A stretch of DNA of 64,000 bases from Lentinula raphanica (lineage: Eukaryota > Basidiomycota > Agaricomycetes > Agaricales > Omphalotaceae): assembly GCA_027919835.1 (NCBI GenBank), contig JANVFP010000010.1:992001-1056000 (forward strand). Reading direction: 5' to 3'. Made by a program: the position numbers and the translations under genes. Each line of letters begins with the position of its first letter. Position 1 is the stretch's first letter. Below are positions 32,962 to 44,376 of this stretch, piece by piece. The notes under the pieces are model-generated. The model searched no databases, was not told where the DNA came from, and saw nothing but the letters and a program-made list of their open reading frames with translations.

Positions 32962-35900
32962 ATGTCTGAATCTACTAGCCTTTCACGAGATGATTCGTCT
33001 GGCACGGTCGCCTCACCAGCTAATGCAACGCCCACGGAGTCACAGGACTCTTCTCACTTGCGAAACGGACTTGCGGAAAATCCTGTTCAAGCAAGGTCCG
33101 AAGGCGACGAGGAAGCGCTTGATTCGCACCAAGTTATAGAACTACAAAGTTTCAGCGAGAGAAAGGCATGGATCGAGGACAAGATTAAGGTGAGTTTGAT
33201 ATAATTATCTCATACTGTGAGCGCCTTGAAGCCCAACATTAAATAGGTGCTTGAACAAATGCCGCCAATTGAAGTTTTTGTGGGTTTGGACGCTGTCCAG
33301 TCATCTGCAGAGGAAGTTCCTGGTCTCCCTACACGTGAGGAACTGAAGCAATGGCTTGCTGAGCATGATGCTGTGGAGAAAGAGACCGAAATATTCGATA
33401 CTGGTGAACTCAAGAAGTTACGAAATTTCACGAGAGGTGTTTCCCCTATTACTTCCATTCGTTCATGGTCATTAACCAGTAGATCACAGCCGCCACGCAA
33501 AGGAATCTATCTCCCGAAGATACTGATTTGATTGAGCTGACGCTTACGACTATTTATGCCCTGGACAAATTACTGCATCTCTTACGGGATCGTTCAGAAA
33601 CACTGGATCTATTGGGTGTTAGATTATCTTGGGAAGAGCAACGAATAGCCAGCTGGGTGGATCGTCGCAGAATCATTGCAGACCTCCAGACATTCCTAGA
33701 GTCTCGTGCGCAATGGTCTACAGCCGTTTACGACACCCTTCCCAAAGTCGATCCTGCACTCGAGGATCACCGTCGAGGCTCTGTAAGCTCCTTGACTTCA
33801 GTAGCATCAGATACATCGATCAACTTGCCCGCTTTTTCCCGGAGTACACGCTTCAAGCTCGCAGAACTACTTTCTCGGGATGCCGCTGCGTTTTCTGCAC
33901 GTGTGTCATCACTACGCCATGGTAGTGTTGCTGCCTCCGGGAAGTTGTTAGACAAGTTGATTGACAACAGCCGAAAAGCGGTTCCGGACGTTCTATTGGA
34001 TGAACAAGACAAAGTTGAAGAAAAATGCGTCAATGAATTGGAAAACATAGGCAAGTTTGTATTGAATGTTATCATGCAATGGAGAAAGTACGTCGTTCAT
34101 TTTTTCAGTCTGAACTCAAATTCACGCTTTATTCCACGACATCCTAGAGCTGATGAGATCTATGTTGAAACAATGAAGGACCGATTCGCTGCTCAGACAC
34201 TCATCGACGAGGTTGAGAGTGCGATGATGCAACATCCGACAGCTCGTCAAAGTTCTGCATTCATGACTCGCTCGGACGCGTTAATGAAACGACTACGGCT
34301 CCGGGGTGATCCCTCATCACCCAACAGTAGTTTTCCACGTCCCACTCATCCTCTATTCCAACAACAATCCGATTTTAACGAGCTCTTGGTGCAGGCGCTT
34401 TCGCTCGAGATTAAGAATACAGCTGAACTTGTCCGGAACGTCGAATCTCTTGCCAAGAATTATCGGGCCTCGTATGATGCTGTCAATCGCGTGGAAACAC
34501 TGAATGAGGCAGTCTCGTCATTGATCGCTAGTTTCGATTCCACATCTCAACGCTTTGAGTCTGGAATTCCGTCCAGCGAGGGTGATGGCACACCTCCTAC
34601 ACTCACTTCAAGTGATTGTTTGGATCCAAATCGGCATTCCGTCTTTCTTGCACTACTTCCTTCCCTGTTGGATGAACTTTCCAAAGCGGATCTGGAAGCC
34701 TCGAAGCTCGTTCGTCAAGTTCCTGCCGCCCTTCTCCATTTAAATTTCGCGGGCGTCGATCAGGAGTTCAAAGCGAATGCGTCTGCTCAGCTTTTGCGTC
34801 TTACAACTGTGAGCGAGCGAGCTCAACAGTTGCATACACTCACAGTCGGTCGTGTGGGAAGGCTGCGTGAAGCTAGGAAGATATGGTCCGCAATGGAAGC
34901 TATCTTGAAGGATTTGGAAGCTATCCGATGCGATGCTGTTGATGAGATGGATAGACGCCGATGGCGCCAGGATACAACCAACGTCAATGGAGCTCCTCTT
35001 ACGCCGGAGAGCCCACCTTCCGTTGCCCTTCCGACACAATCCTTTGAACAGCATGCAGAGCAACTCGAAATTCAAATCGCTCAACTGGGCCTTCGGTTAG
35101 AGAAAGGAGTGGATGAATCTCTCACTGCACTCATGGAAACACTGGAAAAGCCACTCAAGGAGCACTTATTACAGAGTACTCAGAACCTGAAGACACATTT
35201 TGCTCGTGTCAAGCGGATGATAGACTTGCTGCGCTCCGTACACCGTCAGACTTCGACAATGAATGCCATCCGTGAAGAGTTCAATGTTCTACAACTCCGC
35301 ATTGACGATGTCATACTCCTCTATGAATCCAAAGCTGAAGACGTCTTGAACCAAACACACACGGAGGAACAAGAGTCCGATTCTGAGGAGGCTTCAAACA
35401 ACGATTACTCCGCTGTTCGCTCAGATGCCTTGACGTTCATCAATGGTCTTGCTCGACGTGTCCCACTGGTTGGTTCCTTGTATCAGACCCCATTCGTTAG
35501 ACGTTCTTTTTCGATGATTGACCTCACTGCCGCCGCGAACTCCTCAGAGCTCGCTATCGAGCTTCCCTTCGACCTTCATGCCGTCGACGACTCTGTCCGT
35601 GCAGACTGCAACTCATATACTATGCGTCTTAATGGCCAAGTTCGCAATCTAGAACAGAAGTTGAACCACTACCACATAGCGCGTATCGCTAAGGAGTTGG
35701 ATATTTCAAGCTCTGCTCTGTTGAACGATATAGAGCAAGCGTCAAAAGATGCCTCCATTTTCCAAAACACACTCAGCAGTCTTCAGGGTTCAAGGAATAT
35801 TGCCCAGTCTTTGGCAGAATTGGTCTCTGATATTGACAGGTCGTCCTCCACACATAGGAGCAAGCTCAATCGGTCGCTGTCCGTAGTTCGCGAAGTACGT

Positions 35901-38511
35901 AACCGACTCGAAACTGCTCCTGGTATCCTCGATAGCAATGTTCACGACAGAATGCTGCTTCCAAGAATTAGGGGTATCAGTGAACTAGAAGTTAGAATTA
36001 CTTCTTGGGAAGCAAGCCTAGAGTCACTTCGTACCCATATACATGACGCCCAAGAAGCTGAGACTATCCGAGCACAGCAGGAGAAAGAGGCTGAGGAAGC
36101 GCGTTTGGAAGAGGAAAGAGAAAGAATAGCCAAAGAGGAGGCTGTACGTTTGCAGTTAGAACAAGCCCGACAAGAGGAGGAAGAGAAGCAACGTCAGGAA
36201 GAACTTCGCTTGGCTGAAGAAGCTCGTCTACAACAGGAAGAACAAGAGCGTGTTCGATTGCAGAAGGAGCAGGAAGAAGAGGCGGAAAGAATCAAGTTGT
36301 ATGAGATACAAATTGCCGAAGAGGCGCGTGCTAGAGCAGAGAAGGAAAAGCTTGCACTCGAGGAGGAGGAGAGGGCTCGTTTAGACAAGGAGAGGCTGGA
36401 GATGGCGGCAAAACTGAAGGAGGCCGAAGAGAAATTGCTCGTTGAACGCCAGCTTCATGCTGAAAAAGAGCGTAAGGCGCAAGAGGAGGCCGAAAGCGCT
36501 CGACTAGAACGTGAGAAATTAGATCAAGAAAGGAAGCACGCTGTTAAGGAGCTTGAAGCAGCAAATATCAGTCTTGAAGAAGGTAAGCGGGCCTTATTAT
36601 TCATCGTATGGGCTCACTGAGTCGAGGTTGCTTTCAAGATGTTTTCGGTGTTCGTATCACATCCACCGAAGGACATTCGACCATGTCCCCCGAAACCAAG
36701 AACGTTCTCACTATCATGGCTCGTTTGCGCAAAAGGCTTCGTTCCATTGGTGTTAATGAAATTGCACGACCTCAATCACGGAACTCGACTCTACCTACCC
36801 CAGAGAGAGCTCGCGAAATGCGACAGGAGCTATTGATCCTGCAGCAAGAGGTCAAATCGCTCCCAGATGCAGTGGAGGTGGTGTCCGTTAACCTCCAACT
36901 GAAGTCTTTGAGACAAGACATTGAATCATTTCTTACCCTAATGAATCGCATCGATCTCTTGGCCTCTCTCTTCCAAACGCTGTCTACTTGCGATGACGCA
37001 TTGAGCGATTTGCTTGAACACATCGACAGCTTCCCTGCCACACCGTTAGGACCATTATCATCATCATATACAAGTCCAGCCCACCTCACGCCCGAGGAGA
37101 AACTTAGTGACAGGCTCACTTTCACAAAATCTGTCATCGATGATATGACTGTTGCATTCGAACTTGTGAAGGATGACCGGCGGGCCATCAACGAGAATGA
37201 CCGCATTCTACAGACATGGAGCGAACTAGAGGAGATGGGTAACGATCGTGTTCACGGCAGGAAGTCCAGACCAAATAGTGTCATGAGCACTCAAAGTTCG
37301 GGTCACGATAGTCGTACCTCCCTCGACAAACCTCAAAGACAGCCTCGCCCTCAACTTGGGTCTATCTCAAACGCTAAAACACGGAAAAGTAGTGGCTATT
37401 CAAGCCTATCACTTTCGTCTGCATCGTCTCGTGGTCGACTGAACGTTCCCTCGCCTTCTCCTAGCCAAAGAAGGGCATTCTCCGGCTCCGATGAACCTTC
37501 CACTCGCTCAAATAGCCGAATGTCGATACGATCATCGCAACAGCGAGCAGTATCCGGAGGGTCACTATACGGAAGTACCTTTGCGTCTCGTCAGCGGACA
37601 ACAAGCTTGACTCCTGCCACCGCTACCCCTCCACCAAAACGGACTGTTTCTGGTGGACATACTCGCTCACAGACAGCTACCAGCTCCCAGAAGAAACGTG
37701 ATCCTTCACCCAGTCTTTCAGACGCGTCTTTCTCGAACAATGGTCGGTCCTCGACTTGGTCAAGGGCACCACGAATATCCTTTTCAGGAGTACCTCGGGC
37801 GTCTACTCCTCAGAAGCGACCTCCTGCTCCAAGGAAAACTTATGTCGCGAACCCGAAAAGCAAGTTAGACGTAGCTGTTGGAGACGTTGTTAACAGCCTT
37901 CCAATCGGTATCAATATCGAAGGTGTTTCTGGTAGCTGGAAAGATCAGAGTGGTAAATACTGGATTGGAGATCAAGAACCCAAACTTTGTTTCTGCAGAA
38001 TATTGAGATCCCAAACGGTCATGGTGCGCGTGGGCGGCGGCTGGTCTGAACTTTCAAAGTATGTTGGTCAAAATTGACTTGTATCTTTTCTCATCTCATG
38101 CACAATTACAGATTCATTCGTGATCACTTTGCCGATAGCTTCAGGCTCCTTGCTGCTTCAGACTCACCAGGTATGCATGCATCCGGAGAGGAAAGATGGA
38201 TCAGTTCCGCCACTCTTCTAGAAGAACGTGAACAGAACTCGCCTCCTGGCCCTCCTAAAACGCCCGAACCAAGAGGTCCCCTGATACCTAGTTTCGCGAT
38301 ATCCACACCGTCAGGACGCAGTCCTCAGTCCTTGATGTCCACACCGTCTACAAAAGGGTCGCCTTTAACGCCGTTGCAATTCATGAGGCGTGCAGATCCT
38401 GACGCTCCTGCTCTCTTCTTCAATAGACCGGAGACACCAACAAAATCGCCTTCGCGGGCACGGACAACTACTGCACATACACCTGCTAGACAGTCCGTAT
38501 GGAGGCCGTAA
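32962..38511 (+). CDS. GAS2-domain (Kar9-like) microtubule-associated protein
   Basis: Large cytoskeletal protein, 1756 aa. Exons 32962-33189, 33247-33436, 33490-34087, 34148-36582, 36639-38058 and 38112-38511. Residues ~130-1000 are helical, in the style of spectrin repeats or the Kar9 domain (LSWEEQRIASWVDRRRIIADL). A very highly charged Glu/Arg/Lys/Gln coiled coil of about 180 residues follows (36060-36580). After a helical region and a Ser/Arg-rich basic linker comes the GAS2 domain: KSKLDVAVGDVVNSLPIGI, YWIGDQEPKLCFCRILRSQTVMVRVGGGWSELSKFIRDHF. GAS2 domains bind microtubules and Kar9 links them to actin-based transport, so a role in spindle or nuclear positioning is inferred. The 60-nt intron 34088-34147 is a multiple of three without stops. 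Confidence 0.85.
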
Positions 38512-38901
38512 GTTTGATCATGTAGTATTCCAGCACATACATATCAGTGGACTAGTACTTTCTCTTTCACTTGAATAATTCTTCTGCAGCGACCATACTT
38601 TCGTGTCGATATGATTAGATGAGTACATTGGCTATAGTATTTGCACTTTCTGCGTATCTATCTGTATAATTGCTATAATTTGGCGCAGCTACGCTTGCTA
38701 TGAACTATCAAATGTAATCTGAAGCTTCAGCTTGAGCTTGAGTCCTTTCCCTTGCACTTTCCCAATCACAGGATTCGCCCTGTACATATATTCTACTGCC
38801 GGATCCGGTTATGGTTCTCTTCCGACCACGACCAGTCAAAGTACATAGGCTGTCATAGTCACCCACTGGCATCGCAGAATATTTGCCTTGATCATCGAAC
38901 C
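38512..38901 (+). promoter_or_regulatory. Intergenic region upstream of acyl-CoA oxidase
   Basis: 3' flank of the GAS2-domain gene and promoter of the oxidase. No gene. No clear TATA box close to the ATG at 38902. Confidence 0.35.
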
Positions 38902-41694
38902 ATGGCCCTCGAAAACGATGCTACTGCTCAAAATCATTTGGATATGATGAACGCCAGGAAGGCGACGTCCATAGACGTACTCAATGTCAAGCATCTTGTT
39001 TACAGTTTGCGTCTCATCTCGTCCGACTGCTCTCCATGAGCTGAAAGCACATGTAGATGGAGGCGAAGAATGGCAGAGAAAGGAGAAGCTGATTCGAACC
39101 ATCTCGGAGGATCCTGTTTTTGACAAAAGTAAAAGGTGGGTTTGGGCCAGGACAGTTGTATCAGCCACTTCTCTCTTTTCAGCCTTTCTAACTATGTTGT
39201 TGGCAATGAAGGGATTGGATGACGAGAACGGAGAAATTTACACGAGGCCTAAGGATGATCAACCGAATTCATGAGTTGGAACAATCACTTGGTTGGAGCA
39301 AACAGGACACTGCGATGGCCTTCTCGCTATTGGACGAACCCTTACCGATATCATTGCACACCACCGGTATGTATACGTTCATGATCCCTGCTACTATGGA
39401 ATCACTTATTCGTCTATCTGGACAGCGTTTGAACCGGTGTTCCTTCTGCAAGCTTCACAGAAGCTTTTGGATAAGTACGCGGACTTGATAGCTGCCCGTG
39501 GAATCTTAGGTTGCTACCTGCAAACTGAGTTGGGTCATGGAAGCAATGTCTCCGCGTTAGAAACTACAGCGACGTATATACCGGAAACGAAAGAGTTCGA
39601 CATCCATTCTCCTACACTCACGAGTAGTAAATGGTGGATCGGCGCGCTTGGGAAGACCGCGACACATGGTGTAGTTCAAGCCAAGCTCCTCCTTCCTGGA
39701 GGAGAAAATAAGGGCCCACATCTATTCTTTGTCCAGTTACGTTCACTAGGTCAGTCGTTCATCTGTTGATCTTCGTACACAAGGTGCTCACCAATATTAA
39801 CTGTAGAAACACATCAACTGCTGCCCGGAATCATAGCCGGAGACATAGGTTCGTGAATCATTTGGCTACGTATATCACTCAGAAATTAACATGAACGTGC
39901 TGCATTCGTAGGACCTAAGTCTTTCAACGGGTTCGCCGCAACAGATAATGGTTTCGCTCGTTTCGAGCATGTCCGAATACCCAAAGAACAGATGCTTTCC
40001 AAGTTCGCTCAGGTCACTGACGCTGGGGAGTATATCCAGCCCCCCCATGCGAAACTCAGTTATGGTGGGGTGAGCATGAGGATTCATGGCTAATATTTCA
40101 TTGCATTTGACATATATGACCTATAGATGCTGTATATTCGATCTGGGTAGGAGGACATGCTTTTGCGGTGTGCTCATTTAACCTTGCTTTGTTTGCCTTG
40201 TCCATTAGCATGGTGACCACTGCCGGCTGGGCAATTGCCAAAGGTGAACTTTGAGTTCATCTATCTTTTCGTAAAAGCTCATTATGAGTATGATTAGCCG
40301 CCGTCGTTTCGATTCGTTATGCAATCGTTCGGAGACAGGGCGGAAAAGGACCCGATGGTCTAGAGAAACAAGTCATATCCTACCCCTCTTTACATGTGCG
40401 ATTGCTTCCTATACTTGCCCGAGCATATGTTTTCATCAGCCTAGGAAGAGCATTGGTGAGTTTGTCGTATCAGAATTCATCTTATTCTTAGTTCTTCACC
40501 AGAGTCAATCTTTTCAAGTCATGGCCCAACGCTTGTCTGGTGGCGACGCTTCCCTCTTAGCTGAGCTTCACGCTATGACAAGTGGTTTGAAGGTCCTTTG
40601 CACAACTACCAGCGTGCAAGACATTGAGGATGCACGCAGATCGATGGGTGGTCACGGCTACAGCGCCTTCAGTGGTGTAGGCCGTATATATGCGGATTTG
40701 ATACCCAGTGTAACGTGCGGCCATTTATCTTTTTGAATAATCGTCCCTTTGAAGTGACAAAAAGAACAGGTACGAGGGAGAGAATTTCGTGCTGGACCAG
40801 CAAGCTGTACGCGCTGCATTAAAGGCATTCCATGGTCTCTTTGGTAGCGAAGGAAAAACCCGACCATCCTCTGAAACTGTTGCGAAACTTACTGCGTCGT
40901 CGTATTACCTGAGGTTCCTTTGCTCGCCGAGAAACGAACCTCCCATTCTCAAAGACACTGATAACTCGGATTCATCGTGGAACAAGCCGGAGACGTTAAT
41001 CTTGTTACTGGAATGGCGTGCTGCTTTGCTTGTGCATGAGATTGCACAAGCTGCACACGATCCAGATCCAACAATCTACCAAAGAGTTTCAAAGGGCACC
41101 ACAGAAGCCTTTGTTGGTCGAAGGGTGGGAGAGATGATCAATGGATTGAGAACAAACTTGGGGCTGAAAGCAAACGATGTGGCCGTATTGAGCCGGTTAT
41201 ATCTTTTGGTATGGACTCAATTTCCTGCATGATTGAGCTAGAATTCACGAAGGTTCATGAAGTATCTTCAAACAACAGTCGAGTCAGCCTTAGCTGATCT
41301 ACTCTCCTTCGGTCTCCTTCGCATCGAGAATCCTTCTCGGGTGGGAGCATCCAGAGATCCTACCCGTGGACTACGAATGGCTGTTGCCCGCAATTGTCTT
41401 GGTCTCGTTCCAGAGGCGATAGGCTTGACCGACGCGTTGGGTTTTTCTGATTGGGAGCTGGACAGTGCTTTGGGCGTGCATGATGGCAATGTATATCAGG
41501 CGCTATGGGACAAGGCTCGGTCAGAACCATTAAACGATAAGGAGGTGCCAGATGCATATGAGGTTCGCTTACTCTCATCTTCTGTCCAATACTATATAGT
41601 GATGATCATTTGAACAAATTCTCAGGAGTCAATAAAGCCTATGCTTGCTAGAGGACGTATGATAGCTGAGAGAAAGAGGAGGCCGAAATTGTGA
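38902..41694 (+). CDS. POX1: Acyl-coenzyme A oxidase, peroxisomal
   Basis: FAD enzyme that oxidises acyl-CoA to trans-2-enoyl-CoA and gives hydrogen peroxide, the first step of peroxisomal beta-oxidation. Thirteen exons: 38902-38985, 39041-39135, 39212-39366, 39426-39749, 39807-39848, 39912-40069, 40127-40146, 40209-40243, 40298-40455, 40503-40714, 40770-41208, 41263-41562, 41626-41694 (696 aa). Marks: ISEDPVFDKSKR, TRTEKFTRGLRMINRI, GCYLQTELGHGSNVSALETTATY, WWIGALGKTATHGVVQAKL, SYGGMLYIRSG, DIEDARRSMGGHGYS and the FAD-side TYEGENFVLDQQ. The protein ends in PKL, a variant of the type 1 peroxisome signal, carried on the short last exon. Exon 7 is only 20 nt. The intron at 40456-40502 was placed to preserve the reading frame into LSGGDAS. 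Confidence 0.93.
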
Positions 41695-41788
41695 AAGCAG
41701 AAAATGAAGAAATATGGATCAAGTTCGATCAATCACAATTTTCATCATTTATGTACATAGTCCTTCTTTCCTTTTGTTCTGACCTTCC

Positions 41789-42953
41789 ATGAGGAGTCGC
41801 ATCATATCCAATGTACCTCTGAGCAGACAACATTCAACTACTCTAAATACCACTCGGTCTCGTACGCTCATCAACCCGTGGGCTGTGGGCTCCGTCCTGA
41901 GCTTCGGGGCTCTGGTGTCATATTATTTTTTTTCTCCTGACCCATCACGAGGTGCGCCAACCTCAAAGCACGAAAAATTATCTCCTTCCCATTTCACTCC
42001 TTGCACCATTACCTCCAGTGAACCTTGTGGTCCTAATGCACGTCTCATAACTCTAACTGTCCCAACGAAATTCCTTCCGGCTTCAACCGAGAAACGCTTT
42101 TCTGCAATATGGTCTGTGTTCGTCAAAGACGATGATATTCAGGTCGAAAGGCCTTATACTCCTCTGGAAGGAGTTGATGATGAAGGTCGAATGCGTTTCT
42201 GGATCAAGAAGTACCCGCATGGGGAAGTCAGTCGTTGGTTGCATTCTAAAAGAGTCGGGGATGAAGTAGAGATCAGAGGACCAATGCAGACTTGGTTGTG
42301 GCAGGATGATAGTACATGGGACGAGGTTGTGATGGTACGAAATGTTGATATGGATGACAATGGTCCTGTTTGATTCATGTCTATTGCGTATAGCTTTCTG
42401 GTGGAACTGGATTCGCTCCGTTTTATCAACTATTTCACGATATAATATCACAAGGAGTTTCCCCAGAGACGCGATTTACTCTGATTCATTCCTCGCGCTC
42501 TCCATCCGAGCTTCCTCCTTCCTCAATCATGTTGGCTTTGCATTCTTTCGCGTCAGGGAATCCGGCAAGATTCCGGTTCCGTGTTTTTGTTGATAAACTA
42601 GAACTAGATGCGACGGGAGAGAAAGAGGACAAGTTGCAGTTGCATGTCGGTCGTATCAATAAGGATGCCCTTATGTCAAGTATTCAGGAGGAGAACTCAT
42701 CATCGAGTTGGAGGATCTGGCCCTTCAAGAAATCCGACAACTCCCACAATTTACGGAAGACACTATTCTTGGTGTGTGGACCGGAGCCGTGCGTTTACTC
42801 AGCTTCCAGCACGCTATTCCAATGACTGAACCATACAAACATAGGATGATTGCTGCACTCTCAGGTCCATATGGAAGGAATTTCTCTCAAGGGCCGGTAG
42901 GTGGGGTGTTGAAAGAACTGGGCGCAACTTCAGAACAAGTATACAAGTTTTAG
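41789..42953 (+). CDS. Mitochondrial FAD/NAD(P)H oxidoreductase, Cyc2/cytochrome b5 reductase type
   Basis: Exons 41789-42334, 42394-42788 and 42845-42953 give 349 aa. An Arg/Ser/Thr-rich leader and one membrane segment (WAVGSVLSFGALVSYYFF) suggest a mitochondrial inner-membrane anchor. The FAD domain has VERPYTPLEG (the RxYT flavin motif) and EVSRWLHSKRVGDEVEIRGP. The NAD domain has SGGTGFAPFYQLFHDI, TLIHSSRS, LFLVCGPEP and the C-terminal ALSGPYG. This matches the cytochrome b5 reductase family; the membrane anchor and the acidic, extended NAD domain fit Cyc2-like proteins, which assist haem attachment to cytochrome c. Assignment to Cyc2 rather than another family member is inference. It starts only 94 bases after the acyl-CoA oxidase stop. 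Confidence 0.78.
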
Positions 42954-42987
42954 ATTTTGGTTACAGTGTCTGAAAAGTATCTTCTCT

Positions 42988-44194
42988 TCATTCGGATAAT
43001 TTCCAATTAATCTGCTTCCCAGCCCAAAATGGAACAACGCTCTCGCCTTTCAGTTCGTAACCCTCTTCAGGAATTGAGAAAGACGCGCCATCCGTCGCGC
43101 GCTTCAATAGAACTTTGCTACCGGTAGCTGGTATCTTGTAAAACTCGCGCCCAAAAGTGCTAACAAATCCCTCAAGTCTGTCAAGAGCGCCGAATGATTC
43201 CAAGATGTGTGCTGTTAGAGGAAGCAGAATTGGTGAAGTGTAGATCCCGGCGGCACAACCACAGTAAGGGGTACTAATGGATTTTGTATCCGGAGGGTGA
43301 GGTGCAGAATCAGAACCTAAGAAGAACCGTGGATGGCCTGTACTTTCATAATCAGCGGTATGCACTCTGTTGAAGCGAGCAAGAGGTCGAGAAACCTTCT
43401 TTGACGATGTCCCGAAGAGCTTGACGGTCATCAGGATATTTCGCCACGGGCTTACAAAAGTTCCATGACTGCCCAGCCCAGTCATCCACTATGAGCTCCA
43501 GATGGTGCACGGTAATGGTGCAGGCAACGGTATCGCCGCATGCTTTTACAGCTTCAACAGCAGCTCGGGTGGTAGCGTGTTCGAGGACGATTCGAAGCCG
43601 GGGAAAGGTCGAATGTATTTTGTGTAAATGCGGGAGAAAGGAAGGTTCCGCGTTCAAGACGTGAATGTTCTGAGTTGACATCAACGTTCGACAACCTGAA
43701 CAGGATGGAGGATACTTACGTGAGATGGATCCGATGGAACCTCTCCATGAAGATTGAGTACCATATCCGCTTCCTGCATTGCTTCAAAGACTGGATAATA
43801 TGCTTCATAGGATTCGATCCCTCCATCCGAGTTGGTAGTTACTCCACGAGGATAGGATTTGACTCCAGCAATGCCAGCATGCTTTGCTTTGCGAATTTCA
43901 TCTGGCGTGAGCTCGGGAGAAAGATAGAGTGTCATGAGGAATTTAACATTGGGCTCAATCTTTTCGAGAGCAGCCTTGTAAGCCAAGGCCTGATCAGTAG
44001 TTGTGATCGGAGGTTTGAGGTTCGGCTGGATTTTTCAAGATGAAGCACAATCGTATACAAAAAGATAGATTTTATACCATGACATATGCCGTGCTGAATC
44101 CTCCTTTTCGAACATGGGGAGTGACGAGCTCCGATAACGTTCCTTGACGAAGGTGAACGTGAAAGTCTGCGGGCTGGGTGATGGCAAGCTCCAT
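42988..44194 (-). CDS. URA4: Dihydroorotase
   Basis: Zinc enzyme converting carbamoyl aspartate to dihydroorotate in pyrimidine synthesis. Exons 44194-44078, 44025-43720, 43669-43396 and 43337-42988 give 348 aa, the size of the class II (E. coli PyrC/yeast Ura4) enzymes. Metal site DFHVHLRQG (His12, His14). Then MPNLKPPITT, the carboxylated-lysine strand AGVKSYPRGVTTNSDGG, NLHGEVPSD, IVLEHATTRAAV, TITVHHLEL and the catalytic GSDSAPH (Asp about 242). The start at MELAITQPADF is the family's normal start; the frame extends upstream without support. It is convergent with the Cyc2-like gene, with only 34 bases between stops. Confidence 0.95.
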
Positions 44195-44376
44195 AAATCT
44201 AAGCGCCTGTGAGCGCCTATTTTCCACGCGATCATGTGGTTTTTGAACGCGTGTTTTGATCACGTTGTAAAACGAACTCAAAGTTGAACCACTTCATCAC
44301 TAAATCCCTCCTTAACGACAACCTCCAAATTGCACGAATTTTTGACGATTGGAAGCTGGACTGAACATTCGCTGAT

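Noticed and set aside
34088..34147. Coding sequence inside the large GAS2-protein exon
   Set aside because: The segment has a GTACGT donor and CCTAG acceptor, is 60 nt long, and reads as unconserved residues interrupting a helix, so it is better treated as an in-frame intron.
38984..39274. Alternative ATG start for acyl-CoA oxidase
   Set aside because: A 55-nt intron (38986-39040) joins the upstream exon to LKAHVDGGEEW with the expected family N-terminus, so the upstream start at 38902 is preferred.
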